Source of the DNA: Pyrrhosoma nymphula | Lineage: Eukaryota; Arthropoda; Insecta; Odonata; Coenagrionidae | Reading direction: 5' to 3' | Assembly: GCA_963573305.1 (NCBI GenBank) | Contig: OY754337.1 | Coordinates: 77,389,094-77,453,093, forward strand | DNA length: 64,000 nucleotides | In this document: positions 57,933 through 64,000 of the stretch, one piece after another | Numbering within the stretch: the stretch's first letter is position 1 | Layout of the letters: the number at the start of each line of letters is the position of its first letter | Program-made: the position numbers and the translations under genes | Notes under the pieces: generated by a model | Database searches by the model: none | Seen by the model: only the letters and a program-made list of their open reading frames with translations | What the model was told of the DNA's origin: nothing

Positions 57933-58068
57933 ACGACGTTGATCGTTTAAAGTGTTCACCAAGAGGACAAAACTCATTATATTTAAAATATTTGTGCTAC
58001 AAACGACGTTAATCGTTTAAATTGTTCACCAGTAGCACAAATCTTTTAAATATAAAAACTTTTGTCCT
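57933..58068. repeat. Compound direct and inverted repeat
   Basis: ACGACGTT(G/A)ATCGTTTAAA(G/T)TGTTCACCA occurs at 57933 and again at 58003 (70-bp period). Interleaved with it, AGGACAAAAC..TTTGTGCTAC at 57964-58000 has its reverse complement at 58032-58068, with arms of 37 bp and a few mismatches. So a unit is present once direct and partly inverted. This suggests a foldback element that has been rearranged or a template-switch product. Confidence 0.65.
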
Positions 58069-59834
58069 CATAGGAATTAATCTTTTGGACATATCAGATT
58101 AGTTACCTCTTTCTTCATCAAAAAGGTTTCTTGTGCCATCTCTTATTTCAATTATACAAAAATCAAAATTATAATAATAACTCGAAGATATAGGTAACAA
58201 GTGGATATCATCAGTGTAAAGTCTATAAATATCAATAATTCAAGGCAATATTTAACAAGTTGAAACCTGGTAAATAATTAAAATTAGCTCCTTTTTTGGC
58301 CAATGGTTTTACTTATATGGCATTGCTCCAAAAATTCATCAACAAAAATAAAATTTTAAACGAAGGCAATGGCATTTTATGTGACACTTTTAAGAATATC
58401 TTTTCGTTTGACACAAAATATAAGGGTGGGAAAAAGCACGAAAGATACAAAGGAATGATCCGTGCCATCCCGTCCGGCTGCCGCGCGTATTAACTCGACA
58501 GATAGGAAAACTCTTTATGTGCTAATTCAGTGTTCCAAGGAACTATATTAGGAAAACATGGAAAATGATTCACGGCAGGCGGATGCCTTCTAGGTTATGC
58601 CGTGAAGAGGATGCCATCATTCCAGGCAATTCATTTCCTCCCATTAAACATTCCACTCTCAAAGATTCATTAAGTGGATTAAATGCAATCGCGTGAAAGA
58701 GAAAACCACATATCTCAAAAGCAATCAAATTAGCTCTGGGTAAACACCTAACGTGTAACTCTTTACAGTTCATCAAGAGGCGTTAGGCTCAACGGAATTA
58801 AACGCGCCGAATGAGCGTTCACAAAGAATTACTTCGGGCACACAAAAGAGCGGTACCTACTTGCTACAAACCATAACTAAACGTACTTAGACCTTTATGA
58901 AAATCTTTTAGGATCCACGAGCCAGTAAACACATATCCTTGAGCAGTATATTGTCATTTCCATAATGAAAATTCTTTACTTTCTGATTATTCTGACATAA
59001 TATATCATTTACACTTACCTAACTACACAACACGATGTATCATACTACTTTTCAAACACGATTTAGTTTACTGTCATTCTCTCAACTGTATACTATATCA
59101 CTCCCCGGCCCATTTCCTTTCAGCAGCAATCCTGATATTAATTTGTACCTAGGGTTGAAATCATATCGCTCGCCGAATTACAAAATTCATCAACCTCATG
59201 GAAGCACATGGTGGAATTCGCAAGGGTTCTTCCGGATATGCACTGAATTTCCACGCTCTGTTAGATACTTCCCCCTCAAGATGTGATACGGAGATTATTT
59301 TGCGAAATGATGAAGCGTGCCAGCTCTCAACGCAGTTTTCATCTGATTTCATTGCCAAGAAAAGTCACGGTGGAATAGTATTTTGGGAAATATTTTAATA
59401 TGCTTGTGCATAATAGCGGAAAACATGCAAAGAGGCAGTTTTGTGTTGATTCATGGTGAGCTTCCGACATATATTGGGAGTTCCACATATGCCAGACCAA
59501 TATACGAAGCTAAATTCTAATTAACGCGATAATTTAAAGCGTACTAATTAATTCAATAAAATAAATGACACCAAAACACGCAATAGCACAACAGAGGCAC
59601 AAAAACTAACTCACCTATAATGAAAAGCATTGAAGAAGCAAAATAAGTTTGACAGTCATTTCCTTTGCAAATACCTATCCCTTTTAAAAAAAATAAATAC
59701 GAAGCCTAAAATTCCTCGTCATCTTTTGGTTGTGTCTTTGGGCGTTCCTCCAAAAAATTGCAAAATAAAAATGGAAGATATAATATAGCAATTTCTGTGT
59801 ACACACAAAAATAAATAGCAGTACTACTATATCG
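58069..59834. other. Unassigned AT-rich stretch
   Basis: No coding motif, RNA gene or repeat was recognised in this 1.8 kb. Confidence 0.4.
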
Positions 59835-59947
59835 TACTTCGATGGCATAGGTCACTACGTGCTTACTGCTTGCCACTTGCAGAAAGAGGCAACAGCACAC
59901 GGACGTGTTTAACTTCGGTGCCTGAGCAAGAGCCGGTGTTTCCACCG
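59835..59947 (-). mobile_element. 5S rRNA-derived SINE, copy 2 (internally deleted)
   Basis: The minus strand from 59947 reads ACGGTGGAAACACCGGCTCT, then CAGGCACCGAAGTTAAACAC (5S control region) and goes directly into CGTCCGTGTGCTGTTGCCTC. After that it follows copy 1 (41785-41957) through TGCAAGTGGCA and CATCGAAGTACG. Relative to copy 1 about 55-60 bp of the 5S-derived part are missing. The shared body at a second locus proves that the 5S-body fusion is a dispersed element and not a single 5S pseudogene. Confidence 0.72.
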
Positions 59948-60015
59948 TAAAATAAATACTGTTGTATCTTGTGAGACTCAGGGCTATCTAACCGCTACCA
60001 AGTGCATCCACCGGG

Positions 60016-60360
60016 TTGCGGATGGTGGGTCGACCTTTATATATAGAGGATAGCTACAAAATAAACGAGTTTACTCGACGAATAAGCAGTCTTGGAAAAA
60101 AGTGGCGGTATCTAGAGGGTGTAGGTAGCCATCCATGGGTAAGACGGCTCAAAAATGCTACGAAAACCCGCGAAGATGCCGTGATTTGGCGAATGGCTGC
60201 CGCCAACCTATGGGCACCCAGTAACCTGGAGGGGGGAGGGCAGCAGCCCTCCTTCATAAGAGTGAAGGAGGAGACCGCGTGGGTCGGTACAGCGACACTC
60301 ATAGGCACGGTAGGTATACCTATAAGTGTAGGCACGGTAGGTATACCTAAACGGCTGTAG
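60016..60360 (+). other. 5' region of the LINE (UTR or upstream ORF)
   Basis: A GC-richer, open 114-codon stretch lies just before the endonuclease and ends in two copies of AGGCACGGTAGGTATACCT (60303-60321 and 60330-60348). The product (basic, Trp-rich: WRYLEGVGSHPWVRR) has no known domain. It more likely represents the transcribed 5' leader than a separate protein, because the endonuclease follows only about 170 bp downstream. Confidence 0.4.
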
Positions 60361-60533
60361 TACTGCGAGGTGGAAGGAAACGGGAAACCACCAGTTTACT
60401 ATCCCGAGGAGAAGTATCTCTTCAACTTTTTCTCTGATATGTTTTATAATAAAAGACGTGATGGAATTCTCTCGAGTAAAATATTCCGGGGGTAAACTAG
60501 TTCGATAGTTTAGTAAACGATAAGCAGCATTTT

Positions 60534-61250
60534 AGGATTGGTACGTGGAACGTATGATCACTTCGGGGCTGTGGACGAATTGAAAATATGAAGATGGAGA
60601 TGAGAAGAATGGGTCTGGATGCTTTGGCTATCAGCGAAATCTAATGGCCCGACGAAGGAGACCGGACCAATTACCGGAAAATCCAATCTGGATCTACGAA
60701 TGGAAACGCAGGTTTTGGTATAATACTCTAGAACAGTAGCGGTATGCAAGTAAAAAGATATATTCAATACAATGAAAGGATAATTATGGTTATATTAGAA
60801 ACAAAACCTAAGGAAATGGTGGTGGTACAATTTTACATCCCCACGCCAGATCATGAAGATGAGGTAGAGGATATGTGCGAAGAATAGAAGAAGTGACAAG
60901 GAATGTAAAAGGGAATGAAAGCTTAATTATTGTAGGAGACTGTAATTCTATTGTAGGGGAAGGCCAAGAAGGTAAGACAGCAGGGAAGTATGGTTTGGGA
61001 AAATGTAAGTTTAGGGCAGAGATATTGTTTGAGTTCGGCGTACACAATGGCCTTGAGGTCATAAACACACTGTTTGGAAACCATCCGCGAAGAAGTAACG
61101 CGTGTAAAATGCCAGGAGACAGAAGAAGATTTTAAATTGACTATATATATATAAGCGAAACAGCAATTTATAAATCAAGTAGAGGGGTGCAAGAGCTACC
61201 CTGGTGCGGATACCAACATTGACCATAATTTGGTCACGATAAAGTGTCAT
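60534..61250 (+). pseudogene. LINE endonuclease domain (exonuclease-endonuclease-phosphatase fold), broken
   Basis: The frame starting at 60534 reads RIGTWNV (the usual N-terminal motif), then MRRMGLDALAISEI with the catalytic Glu (about 60600-60641), then GNAGFGIIL and VVVQFYIPTPDHEDE. Stops interrupt it at 60555, 60642 and later. A frameshift moves the reading to the frame of 60875-61135, with IIVGDCNSIVGEG (GDxN catalytic motif, about 60935), KYGLGK and RRRF, and then IDYIYISE. Near 61218 IDHNLVTI takes the place of the SDHxLV motif, with Ile instead of Ser. This enzyme normally nicks the target DNA so that RT can prime. Confidence 0.82.
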
Positions 61251-61879
61251 CAAGTTTTTAAAAAACTAAAAATATCAACGCAGAATCCCTGGCAGGTAGA
61301 CTAAGAGAAACAGAACTCAGATTGGCCTATCAAAGTACTCAAGACCAAGCTAGAGAGGATAAAAACGATTCAGGGTCAATCGAAGAGAGATGCCAAAAAA
61401 AAGAAAGGAATTATTCATGCAGCATCATTCAAGAAGGGAAAGTAAGGAGAAGGAAAACTGGGAATCGGAAAACATTGAAAACGCAGGAAGTCTTGGACGT
61501 ACTAGACGAAAGAAGAAAGTACAAAAACTGTAAAAACAGAGGAAGGATAGCATATGTATAAAGTAATAAGAAATGCGAACAGTTGTAAAGCAAATAAGAC
61601 TATCGAAGGTTGGATGAAGGACTTACGTAAAGAGGTTGGAAGGCAATATCTTCCAGGAAAAAGTTGACGCTGCTTACAGAACGGTAAGAAGCCACTTTCA
61701 AGAGCATCCAATCAAAGTTTATGTCATTCGAAGTAAAGGAAAATATATTCTTATTGTAAGTGATGTCAAAGAAAAGAGATGGAAAGAGTACCCGGAGAAA
61801 CTATAGAGCGGCAAAGCACTGGTTCCAGGATACTGGAGAATACTGAAGACACTGAGGATGAAGATGAAAAAAGTTACTC

Positions 61880-62600
61880 CGTGTTAAGGCCAGAATTTGA
61901 TGCTGCAATCAAGGATTTGAGAGAGATAAAGGCGCCCGAGGTTGATTAAATTTCCTCGGGGTTCCTTAAGCATGCAGGAGAGAGGATTATGAATAAGCCA
62001 TACAAATTGATATGTGACAATAATTCAAGTGGGCAAATTCCAACGGACTTAAAAAAGAATGTAAGCATTCATATCCCTACGAAGAAAAAAGCTGAGAGAT
62101 GCGAAGACTTTAGAGCAATTAGCCTTTCAGCACATGCATCGAAAATTCTGACCAGAATCATCTGCAGCAGCAGGATGGAACAGAAGATAAAACAATTCCT
62201 GAATGAAGGGTTTCAAGAAAAATAGGGAACGAGGGAAGCTATTTTAACCCTGAAACATCATAGAGACGAGGATGAAAAAGGACCAATCCACATATATTTC
62301 CTTCATCAACCATCAGAAATCTTTTGAAAATGTGAATTGTAAATAATGCTGCCAACACTGAAGAGTATAGGAGTGTCATTTTATGACAGAAGCGCAATAT
62401 CCAGGCTGTAAGAGGAACAGCTGACAATGATTAAATGCGGTGGAAATTCAGAGGAAGCAGAAGTGAGGAAAGGAGTTCGACACAGATGCGCGCCAATGAT
62501 CTTCAATGTATACATTTTAAAATCCATAAATGAAATAAAGGACAATTTAAAACAGAAATACAAGTGCATGGAGAAAAAAGCATGCTAAGCTTAGCTTAGG
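61880..62600 (+). pseudogene. LINE reverse transcriptase fingers and palm, broken
   Basis: AIKDLREIKAPEVD (near 61905) matches the A..K..GVDGI region, interrupted by a stop. The frame of 61989-62225 gives PTDLKKNVSIHIPTKKK, then CEDFRAISLSAHASKILTRI (the RxISL motif region) and MEQKIKQFLNEGFQ. A stop at 62223 replaces the position before the GFR-type motif, followed by GTREAILTLK. VRHRCAPMIFNVYILKSINE (near 62477) stands for the QGCPLSPxLF motif. The FADD catalytic box expected near 62590 reads LSLA-stop-DA, so both catalytic Asp residues are lost. The copy is dead. Confidence 0.8.
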
Positions 62601-62929
62601 ATGCTTTAGAATTCTTGCTGGGAAGAAAGAAGATCTTACGAGAATTCTGAACTGCATGGGCGAAACTGAAGAGGTACAACTTGAAGAATAATATTAAGTA
62701 AACCAAGGTTATGGTTTGTGGAAGATATCCAGAAGACAGAATCACCGTTGAACTTGGGCAGTAAAAACTTGCGCAAGTGGAAGAATTTTTTTAAATCTGG
62801 GTAGCAGGATCGCCAGCGATGGAAGAAGCAAGAAAAACATAACGAGCAGAATAGCCCGTGCAAAGAAGTCATTCTACCTGAAGCGGAGTCTGCTGACATC
62901 TGCTAATCCTGGAAGTTAGGAAGCACTTT

Positions 62930-63441
62930 ATCAAAACATATATTTGGACCATGCTCTTACATGGCAGTGAAGCCTGGACAAAAACTGCAGCAGAGCAAAG
63001 GAGATTGGAATCAATGCATATGTGGTGTTACCGTAGAATGATGAAGATTAAACGGAGAGAATCACTAACGAAGAAGTCCTACGAAGAGTTGGAGAGAAAA
63101 GAAGCATAATGGATATTCTGCGAGGAAGGAGAAGCAAAATTATTGGACACATTTTTCGACACAACCGCCTAATGAAAACATTACTGGAAGGAGAAATAAA
63201 TGGGAAGAATTATAGAGGAAGACCAAGAACAGAATACATTAAGCATATCATGAAGGGCGTCAAAGTAAATAATTATGTAGGAATGAAACTGTTGGCAGGG
63301 AGGACACATTTTCCACACAACATCTTGATGAAAACAATATTGGAAGATGAAATAAACTGGAAGAATAATAGAAAAAGACAAAGAATGGAATACATCAAGG
63401 AAATCATGAAGCACATCAAAGTAATTCGAAGAAAATATTAA
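62930..63441 (+). pseudogene. LINE RT C-terminal tail with an internal duplication
   Basis: MLLHGSEAWTKTAAEQRRLE (about 62951-63010) and MWCYRRMMKIKRRE are the standard segments after the palm. The frame of 63109-63441 then contains IIGHIFRHNRLMKTLLEGEI, GKNYRGRPRTEYIKHIMKGV and, 166 bp further on, a second, diverged copy of the same block (THFPHNILMKTILEDEI, KNNRKRQRMEYIKEIMKHI). The usual family has this block once. The first copy keeps the RGRPR motif. The second reads RKRQR. Both copies are in one open frame, which is unusual in so decayed an element. Confidence 0.75.
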
Positions 63442-64000
63442 ATGTGGAACAGAATTTTATCTTCTTATTTAGGTCATTGCATTCTCCTCAATGAATTACA
63501 AAATAGGGCCTCCATAGCATTCAAGCTCAAAACCTCTTGTGAACCGGTTATGTAAACTCTAGCGGCACAAACCAGCTTAACTATTTACTCTTTGTAGTTT
63601 TACAATTATCAAGGCGTTCAAAGGAAATTAGTTCCAGAGGTAATTCAGGTGAGTTAAATAAGAAAGGTAAGAACCGAGTAAGCGTTTGAAATGTTATTTA
63701 CTTTCCAGTTCTGACTTATCAGAGTCATGAAAAAAATTCCTATATTTGATAAGAAGTCATTAGGATAGAGGAATAAAGTAAGAATAAAAAAATAAGAAAG
63801 TTAAATATGCGGTATTGTACTTTCACCAATGCTTCCTCAGTCACCTCAGAATATTCCTCAGAACATATCTTAAATATTTGCGACTTCTGCCGAAAATCAC
63901 TCCTGAAATACCTGTATCCATCATCTCAATCGCCGCACGGATACCCTGAATTGTCAAACGGAGGTAAAGGAGGAGGCGGAACAGAGAAAGGTCCTGCTGG
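63442..64000. other. Unassigned AT-rich stretch
   Basis: No gene or repeat recognised after the end of the LINE. A few AATAAA-like sites occur near 63770 and 63785. The end of the window becomes GA-rich. Confidence 0.4.

Larger units (their letters stand above)
60000..63441 (+). mobile_element. Near full-length, inactive endonuclease-RT LINE
   Basis: The parts are in normal LINE order on plus: a GC-richer 5' region (60000-60530), an endonuclease (60534-61250), a linker, an RT (about 61880-62600) and a C-terminal tail (62940-63441). The family resembles RTE-like endonuclease-reverse transcriptase elements common in arthropods. I infer this from motif wording only. Stops and frameshifts occur in every domain. 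The related shorter copy at 31060-32560 shows that it is a dispersed family. Confidence 0.8.

Noticed and set aside
1..64000. CRISPR array, bacterial operons or viral insertions
   Set aside because: There are no regularly spaced short repeats, no operon-like gene order and no recognisable viral proteins. The content is eukaryotic transposon remnants.

Overview
The window looks like non-genic, repeat-rich nuclear DNA from an animal, most likely an arthropod. Three things point that way. The background is AT-rich, with no operons, ribosome binding sites or closely packed ORFs. It carries decayed non-LTR retrotransposons of the jockey/CR1-like and RTE-like endonuclease-RT types, one of which ends in a 3' stem-loop plus a (TAGATG)n tail. 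It also carries Pol III-type SINEs (tRNA- and 5S-rRNA-derived) and a pogo/Tigger-type transposase. I could not fix the species or order, and I found no convincing intact host protein-coding gene, rRNA gene or functional tRNA gene.

Layout. 1-9.8 kb: a GC-rich island (3.2-3.9 kb), tRNA-derived SINEs (4.2-4.4, 4.6-4.9 and 6.3-6.5 kb), two copies of a DNA transposon with G-run termini (6.6-7.5 and 8.7-9.05 kb) and a long foldback element (9.46-9.63 kb). 12-20 kb: an isolated LINE 3' end, a broken pogo/Tigger transposase (12.56-13.9 kb), an RTE-like RT fragment on the minus strand (15.1-16.0 kb), a jockey/CR1-like RT 3' half on the minus strand (17.46-18.28 kb), a second foldback (18.8-18.96 kb) and another RTE-like RT fragment with a (GAT)n tail (19.1-19.75 kb). 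20-31 kb: mostly unassigned, with tRNA-like SINEs, a CpG-rich block (24.9-25.7 kb), a 241-bp-spaced direct repeat (26.6-27.0 kb), a short palindrome and another GC island. 31-45 kb: a decayed endonuclease-RT element (31.06-32.56 kb), tandem duplications (33.1 and 37.6-37.9 kb), GC islands, a third type of RT 3' end (40.4-41.15 kb), a 5S-derived SINE (41.8-41.96 kb), a SINE (43.7-44.0 kb) and a possible Penelope-like GIY-YIG remnant (44.85-45.1 kb). 45-60 kb: GC islands, minor repeats, a very decayed RT trace (54.6-55.2 kb), a compound direct/inverted repeat (57.9-58.07 kb) and a second 5S-derived SINE copy (59.8-59.95 kb). 60-63.4 kb: a nearly full-length but dead endonuclease-RT element whose RT C-terminal tail is duplicated.

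How the parts relate. The autonomous-type elements would once have supplied endonuclease, RT or transposase, and the SINEs, MITE and foldbacks are the kind of sequence that depends on such enzymes. Every enzyme gene here is truncated, frameshifted or missing catalytic residues. The most interesting signals are the 5S-derived SINE family, the foldback elements with hammerhead-ribozyme-like cores that may belong with the Penelope-like remnant, the duplicated RT tail, and the many CpG-rich islands with no recognisable gene.
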